A DNA stretch of 64,000 nucleotides from Scalesia atractyloides (GCA_947069175.1 CAMTDV010000019.1:76383358-76447357); one strand, 5' to 3'; positions 11,470-22,445 are shown, counted from the first letter of the stretch. Program-made: numbers and translations. The notes: generated from the sequence alone by a model not told the origin.

Positions 11470-11482
11470 AAGGTGGGGAGGA
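11470..11482 (+). other. E2 polypurine tract
   Basis: A purine-rich run, AAGGTGGGGAGGA, lies directly before the LTR start TGTAACAACTC at 11483. This is the usual plus-strand primer site. Confidence 0.85.
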
Positions 11483-12883
11483 TGTAACAACTCTCCAAAA
11501 CACCCCAAACCGAGCCGAAACGACAAACTGGACATGCAAATCAAGACTCGGCACGCAAAACGAAGAAATTGGATCTGGGCATCCCAGGCGCCACGCGCCA
11601 GGGACCCCTGATCCTGGTGCGGCACGCGGGAGAGGTCAGACACGCGTATGTCTGTTTTTGCCATGTGGCAAGCCTATACCCGTTACGAGGCTGACTTAGC
11701 CCTAGCTACGCACCTCAGGCGCCACGCGAGAGCAGACCCAGATCCCCGCGCGACTCGCGGGAGAGGTCAAATTGGCCTATATAAGGCCAGGCCTGGGATC
11801 ATTTTCGTTGCTCAGTTTCGATCGAAAAAATCAAACGTATACTCTCTCTACTTCTATTTCAGTCAAAACCCCCTCCCCTAAACCCCTAAACCTGCGAAGC
11901 GCTGCCCGCTGTAAGTATCTTAACCCCCGATCACTAATTCGTTACCCTACCCGAGTTAGAACCCGCCAACGCATGTCAAGGCTCTGCCCGACTGAGAACG
12001 TTGTGGTTCTATCTTGTGCTGTATGGTTATCCTACCCGATTGATTTAGGACCAACCAACGCATGTCAAGGCTCTGCCTGACTACGCACGCCGGGGTTCTG
12101 TCTCGGTTGTATGGCTAAAAGTGACCTGGGTTAATTTACTAACGCATGTGCATTGTATGTTTTAAATAGAAATTCCAGGAAGTAATCAAGAATTTTCACC
12201 AGGAACTCCGTAGGAATACCTAAGTTTTCAAAGTGAGTACATTCACTTTTTGTAAACCTTTTTGTGAGTCAAAATATTTTAATTATGCTTAACAGTGATT
12301 GAGTATATGTATTCTACAATTACTGCCGGTATGTTGGGTTTTGTATACGAAATTTGAATCCGTAACCATTGGACAAATGGATTTTTTCCAATGGGTAACA
12401 TGACCCACAAGTCAGGAGTGACAGTACTGATTGGGTAATGTTGTAGATATAAACATTGTAAATGCGGATGCTCTCAATAACTGTAAAGCTATAAAACTTG
12501 TTTTGATTATACTAGGATGTATTCACCAGTATTTCTTGCTGATAAAATCTTTTTAAAACGCGTTTCAGGTAACTTAATGTGAAGTTAATAGAAGCCAGCT
12601 GGAGAGCACTGAAGGCTTAGAAAAGTGGCTCTAAAAGTTTCCTAAATAAACGGAGTTTATGTTTTCCATAAGTCAGGGTTTATCCCTACAAATGTATTGT
12701 AATTGAAACTTGGGTTTTATCCCATTTTGTGTAATATAAAAGTTTGGTGTTTTGAAACTCTGATCAATTATTTCCTAACTACGATCCTGAAGTTGAATTC
12801 CATTGCCAAATTAATAAACACCGGTCCACCAGCTCTATGTCTCGTGGCTCCCGCTCCCGGGGTAGGGGTCGGGGGTTGCGACA
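11483..12883 (+). repeat. E2 3' LTR (1401 bp)
   Basis: Starts TGTAACAACTCTCC and ends GGGGGTTGCGACA, followed directly by E3 coding sequence in the opposite direction (CATGT at 12884-12888 is the expected target duplication). It contains a TATA box at 11778-11784 (TATATAA), two copies of CAGGCGCCACGCG upstream of it (11586 and 11718), and an 89-bp tandem duplication at about 11942-12118 centred on AACGCATGTCAAGGCTCTGCC. Confidence 0.9.
11778..11784 (+). promoter_or_regulatory. E2 LTR TATA box
   Basis: TATATAA inside a GC-rich stretch (GGCC on both sides), about 300 bases into the LTR. Confidence 0.6.
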
Positions 12884-13690
12884 CATGTCCTTGAGGGTTT
12901 GGAAAGACTCCTCTTGTTCGAGACCCCAAACAAAAGGTTTATATTTTTGGGTTAACGAAACGGTGATCTTGGAAAAGTTCGAGATGAAACGACAATAATA
13001 CCCAGCTAGGCCAATAAATGAACGAATTTCAGAAGGCGATTTAGGTGCAATCCAATTCTTCACTGCTTCTATCTTTGCGGGGTCAACATGAATACCGAGT
13101 TCATTGACGGTGTGACCAAGGAATTGACCCTCTTCTAGCCAAAGTTCACACTTGCAGAATTTGGCATAAAGACGTTCGGTACGCAAAAGTGAAGGATAAG
13201 TTGCAAATGTCACCCATGTTCTTCCTTCGTCTTTGAGTAGATGAGAATATCGTCGATGAATACGATTACGAAACGATCGGGGAAAGGCTTACACACGCGG
13301 TTCAAGAGATCCATGAACATCGCAGGCGCATTAGTCAAACCAAAAGGCATGACCACAAACCCGTAGTGTCCATAACGTGTGCGGAATGCGGTTTTTGGTA
13401 CATCTTCTTTGAGAACTCGAAGTTGATGGTAGCCAGAACGAAGGTCGATCTTGGAGAAACATGTCGCACCTTGATGCTGATCAAAGAGATCGTCAATGCG
13501 AGGGAGAGGATATCAGTTTTTGACTGTAAGCTTGTTCCGCTCATGGTAGTCGATACACACCCGAAAGGATCCATCTTTCTTCTTGACGAACAAAACGGGA
13601 GCGCCCCAAGGGGAAGTACTAGGGTGTATAAAGTCTTTATCAAGAAGCTCTTGAAGTTGGCTAGATAGCTCTTGCATCTCCGAGGGTGCT
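12884..13690 (-). pseudogene. E3 reverse transcriptase and start of RNase H
   Basis: Minus-strand gypsy RT. Seen are ELSSQLQELLDKDFIHPS, KKKDGSFRVCIDYHERN, then in another frame the active site VFIDDILIYSK (near 13280-13235), and in a third frame LYAKFCKCELWLEEGQFLGH and RSFIGLAGYYCRF. The catalytic FIDD is intact, but at least two frameshifts (near 13510 and 13215) break the protein. The last residues before the E2 junction are FQTLKDM. Confidence 0.87.
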
Positions 13691-14044
13691 AAACGATAGG
13701 GAGCTTTCGCAACAGGAGTTGCGCCAGGAATAAGATCAATACAAAAATCGACAGAACGAGGAGGCAGAGGACCAGGAAGATCCTCAGGGAAAACGTCAGG
13801 AAATTGACAAACGATGGGAACATCACTTATGCTTGGGCCTTTGTCTTTCTTTTCCACAACATGGGCGAGAAAGGCAAAGTACTCCTTACGTAAGTACTTG
13901 TTCGCTTGAATACACGACATAAGTTTGAGACCTTTAGAAGGTTTCTCGCCATAGACGTGCAATGAGTCATTGTTAGGAAGAGGAAGACGGATGAACTTTT
14001 CGGAACAAACAACTTCAGCACGAACTCGCCTAAGCCAATCCATG
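13691..14044 (-). pseudogene. E3 protease, C-terminal part and linker
   Basis: The protease end (MDWLRRVRAEVVCSEKFI) and linker (FPDVFPEDLPGPLPPRSVDF) are seen on the minus strand. The upstream half of the same domain is at 14711-14950, separated by a 656-bp solo LTR. The flank before the insertion reads GMDW, matching E1 protease, so the interruption point is clear. Confidence 0.82.
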
Positions 14045-14049
14045 CCTAC

Positions 14050-14705
14050 TGTTTTGGTCAAAAATCTGATTAAGGATAATGTAACCAAACTTTGAATGTG
14101 AGGTTGAGTGCTTGAATGACGAATGAATGTTTGAACAAACTAGAAAAGTAAATGGTGATAAACACAAAGATTTTTGTACGAGGAAAAAGCCCTTGCTCAG
14201 CAATTGATCTCCGGCATAAAAAACCTCGGATAGTGAAAACTATCACTATCAAATATATTGAACAAATAAGATTACAACTTTGGAGGTATTGAGCTTGTTA
14301 CAATGATTCCTAGTGTGTGTGTGTTCGAGAGACAGTAGCAGAAGTGTTGTATATCGAAAAAAGGTGTGTTTATCAAGCTCAAAATCCCATTATATCTAGC
14401 TCATCTCAATTAACTAACTATCCGAAATTTCAGCCATGCACCCACGTTTTCCACCAACGGTCATGACGCTCTTTGCACGTGCTGGAGTTATAAGCATATC
14501 CCCGTGATTCCCGGTTAGAACAAGTCTTTCCTCGTCCAAGGCCTACATTCAGATGTTAAACAAACAAGGAAACAATTGTTAGTAAGCATACATATAGATA
14601 AGGATCCTTGATCCTCAGACTCCCTGCTTCATATGCTAAGGATAAATTATTCAGGTTAAGCCTCAGGATAAATGATACAAACATGCTAAAAATCAGCCCC
14701 TAACA
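14050..14705. mobile_element. Solo LTR (656 bp) in E3 protease, TSD CCTAC
   Basis: Insert of 656 bp starting TGTTTTGGTC and ending CCCCTAACA, flanked by CCTAC at 14045-14049 and 14706-14710. Removing one CCTAC and the insert restores the protease sequence CCTACTATGATAT found uninterrupted in E1 at about 2300. TG...CA ends with a 5-bp duplication and no internal coding fit a solo LTR left by LTR-LTR recombination. The superfamily is uncertain; copia is possible. Confidence 0.9.
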
Positions 14706-14950
14706 CCTACTATGATATTGAGCTTCCCAATTGCATGGGAATGAGGTCAATCGAAAACGTATGATCATTAAGATTCAAGGAGCAATTAGAAAGGACGGAA
14801 TCAACGGTGATGGATTTCCCGTTAGCGACTTCGACAGAGAAGGGATTAGGCAACTTGGAGCGTTTACACTTAAGTAAAGGTTCAAATTTGATAGACACAA
14901 AACTTTATCGAAACCAGTATCAAATAGGCATGAAGCATAAATATGGTTGA
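14706..14950 (-). pseudogene. E3 protease, N-terminal part with DTG
   Basis: The minus strand reads HASCLFDTG near 14935-14905, the aspartic protease active site, then in a shifted frame FSVEVANGKSITVDSVLSNCSLNLNDHTFSIDLIPMQLG up to the solo-LTR junction. It corresponds to E1 2300-2535. Confidence 0.8.
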
Positions 14951-16284
14951 CAAGGAACGTACCAGTGATGATGTCATTGGAATTTTGAGCCTGAGCAGAG
15001 GTAAGCATGAAAGCTCGTCCTTTAGCGGACTGAAGCTGCTGTTGTTGTTGGAGTTGAGGCTGCTGGTTGAGTTGCGGACAAACGTTGGCGAGATGGTTGA
15101 GATCGCCACACTTGTAACATGCTCGCACATGAGCGGTTTGACGTTGAGGTTGAGGCTGGTTAGGGTTAGGGTTAGGCATGATGGCTTGGGGTTGGTTGTT
15201 TTGGGGTTGGCGACAATGGCTGGCGAAATGCCCCATCCTGTTACAGTTGGCGCATTTTCGACATGGGGTGGATGGGGGATGGTGGTAGGTGCACCGTTCA
15301 TATTTAGGCAAGTACCGGTGTAGTTTCGTTTGGGTGGCTCGGTGTTTTAGGTAGAGGAGACGACATTTAGTGGTGTATGGGCAAGCGGAGTAACAACCGC
15401 ATTGTTCTGAACAGAAGCCTTCCGCTTCTTGTTCCTGTTGTTTTGTTTCTTGGCTTGGGAGGGAGGTGATTCAGTAGTGGTGGTGGTATCAGTGATGGCT
15501 TGGTGTGCATGCTTCGTGGAGACCTTGTCATAGGCCCCATGACGAATGCAATTGTGGTTCATTTCAATCGTGATGCTATAAGCATCTTTGAGGGTTTTGG
15601 GGCTAGCGGTGACGACATGATTCGTTAATACAGGTGAGAGGCAACGAATGAGTTTGGCGATTGCCTTGGGAACGGTATCCACTTGCCCAGGGCAAAGGAT
15701 ACTCAACTGTTTGAAGCGCGCGATCAATCCTTCAGCGTCGCTCCCCTGTTGGGTGAGATTCCAGAATTCGTTTTCACGTTTCTGGATCTCGTGAGGGGGA
15801 CATAATTGGTCCTTCATGAGCTGCCTCAGCTCTTCCCAAGGTAACGCGTGGGCTGCTTCATTGGCACGCTTGTTTCTCTCAGTGGTCCACCACTCGAGGG
15901 CTCTCTCATGAAAGACCCTTGTGGCGTTTAAGGTTCGGAGCTCATCAGGGCATTCGCTTTGCAAAAAGGTGAGTTCGATCGCGTCGAACCAGTTCATCAT
16001 GGTTGTAGTGCCATCATTACCAGTGAATTCCATGGGCTTACAAGCCATGAACTGTTTGAACTGGAACGTTGCTTTGGGAGGGTCCACCTTGAGTCAACGG
16101 AGGATTTGGGGGTTTCATGGATGGTTTGGATCTGGCTCACGATGTTTGGGATAATTTTAGCCATCTGTTTGGCCATTTGTTCCACGACTAAGCCTACCAA
16201 TTCCTGCTTGGAGATAAAGTCCCCTTGGTTGTTTGAACCCTTCTTGGAACCCTTGGATTTCTTGGAGGAGCTTAGAGAAGACAT
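14951..16284 (-). pseudogene. E3 gag
   Basis: ATG at 16284 (MSSLSSSKKSKGSKKGSN), then a one-frame shift near 16080, then a long capsid segment from 16087 to 15347 with FQFKQFMACKPMEF, ERALEWWTTERNKRANEA, WEELRQLMKDQLCPP and a basic KKQNNRNKKRKAS. A further shift leads to zinc knuckles CANCNRMGHFASHC and CYKCGDLNHLANVC near 15270-15075. The GGTTAGGGTTAGGGTTAGG stretch at 15158-15176 is Gln/Asn/Pro codons here, not telomere. Confidence 0.86.
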
Positions 16285-17235
16285 CTAGGGTTGAAATAGA
16301 AAAGAAAAGGATGAGACTTGATCATAATGTAAAAATAAGTTTTTGCATGTATAAGCATGGATATTCACGTATGTTGCATGTATTTGACGAGTATTCAACA
16401 TGCATTCAATAAGCATAATCACGTACAAATGCGTATAAAGAGTATAAATTTAGTTTGTTCACGAGGATTATTATTGTTTTTTATTGCGAGAGACGTGCGA
16501 ATCGTGTAACGGTTCGAAACGAATAAGGTAACAAGTAAAATCGCATAAAAATTAGATAACATAGAAGATTAGCTCAATAAAACATAGGATTGTTTTGGGT
16601 AGAGAAACGTTGACTATTCCAAAGTGATTCGTAAGTTAGGGAACATGCTTTGGCCTAATAGGTAAAACGCTCTCGTCGAGAAGTGATTAACGGCATTTTA
16701 CCCTTCCAATTATTACATGTCCCTAGTCGATCGAAAATTCGAGACTTTGGCGAGATTGAAAATCGAGGAACGGGACTTAATCAACAAGGTGCGGGTTTCA
16801 CCCCTAACTTGACGATTTCGTACCCTAAGTGTGGTTGTTCCTTACTAAATGAGGAGCATATTCCAACTCGTTTGTAAGGTCCACTAGAGTATGAAATGGA
16901 AGTTTTCCATCAAGGTGTGGATATCACTCCTAACTTGATGGCGTAACTTCGTGAAAATCGAATACGTGGAATGAGGGATTTCACCAAAAATTGTAAGTCA
17001 TTGGACCTATCTTGGTGCAAATCGCCTCGTTTGCATCACGAGTGTCTTCAAGCCTTCAAGTGTATTGTGTAAACGTCTTAGGAAAGACGTTATGTAAGTA
17101 TTAAGACCAAAAGAAAGGAAGAAGCAATGAAGGAAGATTAAAGTTTTAAGTATAGCATAGGAATGGTAAAAAATGGACACTTAAACTATACACTTGGTCG
17201 AACATGGCAATTCTACCTAATTCCCTATAGTTATG
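16285..17235 (-). other. E3 5' leader
   Basis: Non-coding leader between PBS and gag, about 950 bases, resembling the E1 leader in its part near 16600-17060. No reading frame of note. Confidence 0.7.
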
Positions 17236-17247
17236 GCTCTGATACCA
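17236..17247 (-). other. E3 primer-binding site (tRNA-Met type)
   Basis: The minus strand reads TGGTATCAGAGC, three bases inside the LTR boundary at 17251. Confidence 0.93.
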
Positions 17248-17250
17248 ATC

Positions 17251-18533
17251 TGTCACACCCCAACCGATGGTAGAAACATCAAGGCGGGACGAAAGAGATT
17301 GCTCATTGCTCATGATGCTAATTGCGACAATATCTAGTCATCAACGCTACTCCAATTTCATAGCATCATCCTCATCAACCTGTAATATGTTTTAAAATAG
17401 AGTTTAACGCAAAAGTAAAGGCGAGTACACAAGTTTGGTGATACATAGCATAAGTATAAAAATATAACTCGAATCCACATGTTAATCGTTATGTAAGGTA
17501 AATGCTAATCATGCAACACTAGATCAAACCCCGAGTTTTCACAAGTATAAACGAGCTTCCCTCGTTGCAAAAGCAACGAGACTAAAATGAGTATGAGAAT
17601 CTTAACATAACCCCGACGGGTGGTGTGCTACTCCTATAGCGCTATATATGTCAAGTTGGGCTAGCTAAGTTAATGATCAAGCATGTATAATTCTAGCATG
17701 TATCTAAGCATAACAAGTATTCATGTATTAACGGATTGAGCATGTAAAGCATAAGTTTTAATTTGTGTATTTTGATAGGTAAACATGTTACAACTCAAAA
17801 GTGAGAAAGCGGTAAATGGGTCAAGTGTACTCATGGTTTTGCTTAAAGTGTTCCACTTAGAGAAATCTGTGAGCTTGTTTGTAGATTAGGGTTTGGCACC
17901 TTGTCCTTCTACAAGAAGAACATAGTATGCGTAATGAGTTTTAACGGAAGATTCGAATTATTGATCATGATTATGGAATAAAGAATAATAAAGTATTAGG
18001 ATATAAAAATAGTCACTAAGGTATAGCACTCGTTTTTGACACTATGATAACCCATACGGGTTTGATGTGATTTCATAGGTTCGGGACCTATTAGAATCGT
18101 AAATAGGAACTACACACTTTAGTGATAAAACTTATTAACTTGATAGGTGATTATATAGTCATTATCAAGGGTTCGGTTTCTAGGATTATATTATAGTCCA
18201 TAGTTATATATATATACATAATATTAAACTAACTAACAATAATATCATATAAGTCAGGGAGGAGGTAGGAGGTAGAACCATCCATTTAGGAACCTCGTAT
18301 GAGTTCACCACTTCACAAGTTGTCATAGACAACAAGGAGGGTCAAGAACAATAAGAATAACAAGAATGTAAATGGTGTCGCTATACCAAGTAGCCAAGAG
18401 CACGCGTCGACACACGTTGAAGGCTAGACGGGGTTGTGTTACTTTTCAACTAGCAAACTAGCTTGGGATAATGATGAGAAATCATCAAGTGATGTGTGGA
18501 CTTAAAGTTAGGATAGCCCAAGCTGACCAAGGT
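17251..18533 (-). repeat. E3 5' LTR, 3' portion
   Basis: Begins on the + strand TGTCACACCCCAACCG next to the PBS. The LTR continues at 20951-22003 after the inserted solo LTR. Joined length is about 2340 bp, similar to the E1 and E4 LTRs. Confidence 0.82.
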
Positions 18534-19554
18534 AGTCATGTCACACCCCGACCCGCAGCGGGATAAAAGTCGGGGCATAATTGGGTTATCACCAAAGCTC
18601 ATGATGTTTACTAAGATGTTTCATATTTATTAAATTCAAATTACAACTTAAATATCCAAAACAAAATTCATACAATTACAAGAAAATGAAACTACATAAT
18701 TATTCCAAAGCATAAACTTGTTTATTCTTCTAGGCCTTCCTAAGTGTTTCCTGTCTCAGCTGGATCACCTATATCATGTGTAAAACGGGGGATATTTTGG
18801 GTCAACAAAAGTTGGCGAGTGAACCTTGATAAAACATTTTTTACTAATTTCTTGTTTTATTTAATAAAGAAAATTCGTGCAATAATCACATGTGAGCAAA
18901 CATATATAGATAAACAATCACAAACCACTTTGGATGAGTATATGACATGAATGATGATGTATGTGAGATCAAGGCTCAATCAAACGGAGCCGATCTAATG
19001 AGGCTCCTGATGCTCAACCCGTATCCCACGGGGAACTGATGGGCCTAATGAAATGCGTGCACTGAAAATGATAAATCCAATCTACATATAATTCACACAA
19101 CAATTGATACACATTTGATCACGGATATGATGTATGCACAAGTTTTTAAATAAAATAAAAGAATTATACGACACATGATACCCCCACAAAACATGATTAA
19201 AACGGCGAATTGGTAGAGATTCACTCACAATGGGTGCGTTCTTTGATGACGATGAAGGCGCAAGAATTTATGATTCAATCGACGAGGGAAAAACTAACCT
19301 AGATAATAACAAAATGATTCGATAAATAAATAAATTTTATTTGAGATTAATATTTTTAATTAGTGCTCTTAATGGGATTTTTAGATTTATTTTTGTGAGT
19401 TTAAGGAAATTTTCTAACTTTAAAAATCCTATTTTTAAGTATTTTTAATTAATTTTCCAATTAAATAAATAAAATAAAATAATAAAAAAATGGGTTGACT
19501 TTCTGACAATTGACCGGGTCTGACCGGTCAGAATGTGTTTATTCTATGCGGCTA

Positions 19555-19623
19555 GTGAGGTTCGAACTCGGGACCTCTCGTATACGTGCACGCAGCTCTA
19601 CCAACTGAGCTACGTGTCTAACC
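19555..19623 (-). repeat. tRNA-like module 1 (solo LTR)
   Basis: The minus strand shows a perfect tRNA D-arm/A-box sequence, TAGCTCAGTTGGTAGAGC, and 25 bases further a B-box-like GAGTTCGAACC. It starts with GTTAGACAC, shared by modules 2 and 3. The acceptor stem does not pair, so it is tRNA-derived rather than a tRNA gene. Confidence 0.82.
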
Positions 19624-19722
19624 TGAAATATTCTCTGTTTTAATTATATATATATACTAATTAACCTTAACCTTATTTGGTTTTTATTGAAAATGATTTA
19701 TATGGCCGAACCAGTTGCAGAG

Positions 19723-19791
19723 ACCCGGAGTCGAACTCGGGACCTTCGGTTCGAGTGCGCACAGCCCAACCAGTTGGGCTGTGTGTCTAAT
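19723..19791 (-). repeat. tRNA-like module 2 (solo LTR)
   Basis: The minus strand has GACACACAGCCCAACTGG, a D-arm-like hairpin GCCCA/TGGGC, AAGGTCCC, and B-box-like GAGTTCGACTCC. It starts 168 bases from module 1. Confidence 0.75.
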
Positions 19792-19890
19792 CTGTTTAAC
19801 TACTGGATTATATTCCTCTTATGTATATACTGTGACTTGATCTGGTTAGGTTTTAAAAATGTTGGTTTTATTTCTAAAAGTCGGTAACAT

Positions 19891-19959
19891 GTGCGATTCG
19901 AACTCGGGACGTGTGTATTGTATTTGCACACAGTCCACCGCTGGACTGTGTGTCTAACC
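19891..19959 (-). repeat. tRNA-like module 3 (solo LTR)
   Basis: The minus strand has GTTAGACACACAGTCCAGCG with a 9-bp hairpin CACAGTCCA/TGGACTGTG, then GTCCC and GAGTTCGAATC. It starts 168 bases from module 2, so the three form a tandem array with AT-rich spacers. Confidence 0.75.
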
Positions 19960-20688
19960 CGGTTAAATATCCGCTTTTAATTATACTAATACACATTTTC
20001 ATCTTCATCTTCTTCACTTACAAAAATACAGAATAGTGAAATCCGACTGTTCTGTTTAATCGATCACAACTTATACTTGATTGAAATGGAAAGAAAATTA
20101 AGTGATATGGTATACCAAAACAGCGAGTTTGCTTCAGATTTCCGGCAAGATTTCGTCGGCTCTGATTTGCGATTTCCGGCTGAGTGAACTGTTTATCAGT
20201 TTCGATTATTGTGTTGAGCAATTAGATTACTAATCAAGAGATAGCAAGAAAGGTTTAGATGATTGTACCGATTAGGAGTAAGGCTTCGATTCTCCGGTGA
20301 TATTCCGGCGAGTGCGAGAATTTCCGGCGACGTGTTCTGAGTGGACTAAAGCTTCAGGAGTGAGCGTGATTCTGAGCGAAAAGTTTACAAGGTGTTTGGG
20401 TGGGTATTTGTAGTGGAAACAGGCCAATTGGTTCGAATTAGAAGCCATGATTTCGCGGTCAAGATTTCAATCTTCAAGGGTAACGGTTTTGACCAAATTG
20501 GGTGTTATACGACGGTTATAACTGATGTCGAAATCAGTTTACACGTTTCAGTCAAGGGGAAAAGGCAACATTAGCGGAGTCTTGGTTTTTCTCCGGCGAT
20601 TTCGTGTTCTGAGCGCGCGTTGATTTCCGATTTTGATTTCGGGTTTTACTTTAAGTATTATTTGTTTCAGTATTTGTCACAAAGAAAG

Positions 20689-20762
20689 TGTGTGGCGGAG
20701 TGGTGTGGTGTGTGTTTGTGTTTGTGTTTGTGGGAGACCCGGGTTCGAGACCCGGCGGCTCC
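20689..20762 (+). repeat. Opposing tRNA-like module 4 (solo LTR)
   Basis: Plus strand: GTGTGGCGGAGTGGTGTGG (A-box-like) and ACCCGGGTTCGAGACCCGG, a perfect T-arm with 5-bp stem and consensus B box, followed by T-rich sequence that could terminate Pol III. The GT-rich middle does not fold as an anticodon arm. Confidence 0.72.
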
Positions 20763-20950
20763 ATTTTATTTTCTATTCACTTATTTTTATTATTTATTAA
20801 TTATGGTTTTTAAATTCTAAAATGTTTATTAATTATGTATTATTTAAAATAATCTGAACAATAAATACGCAACGAAAATTTATAACTGAGAACTTGGTTA
20901 TTAAACGAAGCGGGTTTTGAAACCCGTTTTTCGACGAATGTTACAAGTCA

Positions 20951-22003
20951 CACAAGAATAAGTTCAAGACTTGCATCACTTGTGAGCTTAAAGCTCTTTG
21001 AAAACAGAAAGTTTGGAGTGTTTAAACACTCCTATTTACATGTATAACAACCTAGGTTAGTCTTCTTAATCACAAAGTGGATTAGAAGCTCAAGAACACT
21101 AGGATTACTGAAGAAAAGATGAGATTAAACAAGTTTTGAAAGTGTTTGAACAAAACAGAAAGTTTTGGAGCCCTTTAGGTGCATTTCCATGTCTGGATTC
21201 TCCATTGAGAACCCATGGATTCAAACCTAAGGATTATCCAAGCATTTAGAAAGAAGAATCAAGTGATTTTGTTGAGTTTTGAGCAAGTTATGCTCACTTT
21301 AGTATGAAGGTATGAATCTGCCCGAATTTGTGTTTTGCAAGAGATTTGAGAGTGACTAGGGAGACATTAGAGAGTTGTGAAAGTGGAAAAATGCTTGGAT
21401 TGGAGGTGGTATTTATAGGGATGAGTTAGGTGGGTGTTGGGTGAGTTTTAATGAGGCTTATAGGTGATTGGGTGAGTGAGATGTGTGTGGATTCGTGCTA
21501 ATTTGCAAGCCAAAACCATTTTTGCCTGCCCAGCATCCCCTTGCGGACCGTAAGGGTTCCCTCTTGCAGTCCGTAAGGACCTGTCCTGGGTAGAAATTTT
21601 GGTTTTTGTTGTTTTGAAGCAAGGTGACGGGTTTTAGTGTATTTTTTGGTTGTTTCATGGTATTTTATGGATAACTAAAGTATCCTAAGCATGTGTATCA
21701 TGTCACAAAGTATATGTATGTATATAATGATCGAGATCGAGTATAAACACCAAGTATAACACATGTATGAAGCATAAGTGTCACGTATTTATAAATATGT
21801 CACGTTTTCGAGTATGAGCATCATGTGTATGTAAGTATGATTGTGTATAACAAGTATAGAGAAAAATGTGTATTCCCTTATGATTCAAGTCTCGATTACA
21901 AAGATTACAATGAAAATGCGAATACGAGATACAAAGGTTTCCAAAATAGAAATACAAGACTAGCTTTCTAAACATGGAAAGTTTGAAAAAACGAGGCGTT
22001 ACA
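20951..22003 (-). repeat. E3 5' LTR, 5' (U3) portion
   Basis: On the minus strand the LTR starts TGTAACGCCTCG at 22003. It contains a TATA box (TATAAATA, 21410-21417) and, about 130-170 bases upstream of it, two copies of a GGACCGTAAGG-type motif (21540-21585). Confidence 0.83.
21410..21417 (-). promoter_or_regulatory. E3 LTR TATA box
   Basis: TATAAATA on the minus strand, placed as in the E1 LTR and preceded by the GGACCGTAAGG motif pair. Confidence 0.6.
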
Positions 22004-22445
22004 CCAACCACGTATGCTTGGATGTGTAAACTACAATATGTCCCCATAAACCGTGGATGCATATAATAGTGGTAAAAGTTTGTATTCTGCTTGCAGCAAG
22101 GTTGGCTACCTAAATCTAATCACTTGCAGCAAGGTTCCATAACCCGTGGATGCACATAAAAGTGGTAATTAATTGTATTCTGCTTGCAGCAAGGTTGATT
22201 ACCTAAATCCAACCATTTTGATGAAAAGTTGTATTCTACTTGCATATGTGTGGTACAACGAGAGTGGTAAATTGAGATTGTTTGTAATTTGATTTTGGAG
22301 GGAAAGAACTTTGAGTTACAGGCAGGGACACATATTGCAAGGAAAACATATGGGGACATATAGTAATCTTTTCAACGTTTATTTAACAGAAAACTTTAAC
22401 CTGTTACTATCAGGGACTCACATTGTAGGAAAATTAAGCCACATG
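22004..22445. repeat. Dispersed repeat copy 1 with internal tandem unit
   Basis: Matches 31884-32285 in the same orientation over about 420 bases, both starting around GTGTAAACTACAATATG. Inside, a unit with GTGGATGCA, GTATTCTGCTTGCAGCAAGG and CCTAAATC repeats two to three times. E3 ends right at its left border. No coding potential seen; the family is not recognised. Confidence 0.75.

Larger units (their letters stand above)
7397..12883 (+). mobile_element. E2: Ty3/gypsy element, 5' part cut off by E1
   Basis: A plus-strand gypsy element beginning in mid-gag at the E1 junction and ending with a complete 3' LTR. It has gag, protease, RT, RNase H, integrase and a chromodomain-like tail, then a polypurine tract. 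Several stops and frameshifts mark it as inactive. Its right end joins the RNase H coding sequence of E3 on the opposite strand, so E2 inserted into E3. The conserved integrase tail suggests the Tekay/Del group of chromoviruses (inference). Confidence 0.9.
18539..20945 (-). mobile_element. Solo LTR of the E4 family (2407 bp), TSD AGTCA
   Basis: Starts on the + strand TGTCACACCCCGACCCGCAGC and ends CGACGAATGTTACA, the same termini as both E4 LTRs, and aligns with them along its length, though more diverged. It is flanked by AGTCA at 18534-18538 and 20946-20950, with no PBS or internal region, so it is a solo LTR inserted in the E3 LTR. It carries three minus-strand tRNA-like modules and one plus-strand module, all listed separately. 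Confidence 0.93.
12884..22003 (-). mobile_element. E3: Ty3/gypsy element, outer host of the nest
   Basis: A minus-strand gypsy element. From high to low coordinates it has a 5' LTR (17251-22003, interrupted), PBS, leader, gag, protease (interrupted), RT and the first part of RNase H, which E2 cuts at 12884. The integrase and 3' LTR should lie left of the window, beyond E1 and E2. The gag layout and LTR ends resemble E1 and E4. Confidence 0.88.

Noticed and set aside
15155..15180. GGTTAGGGTTAGGGTTAGG, looking like plant telomere repeat (interstitial telomere)
   Set aside because: Only about two and a half units with a missing T, and it lies in E3 gag where it encodes a Pro/Asn-rich stretch on the minus strand (PNPNPN).
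19555..19623. A true tRNA gene on the minus strand
   Set aside because: A- and B-box parts are good, but the acceptor stem does not pair and the T stem is poor; it repeats in degenerate form three times inside an LTR.
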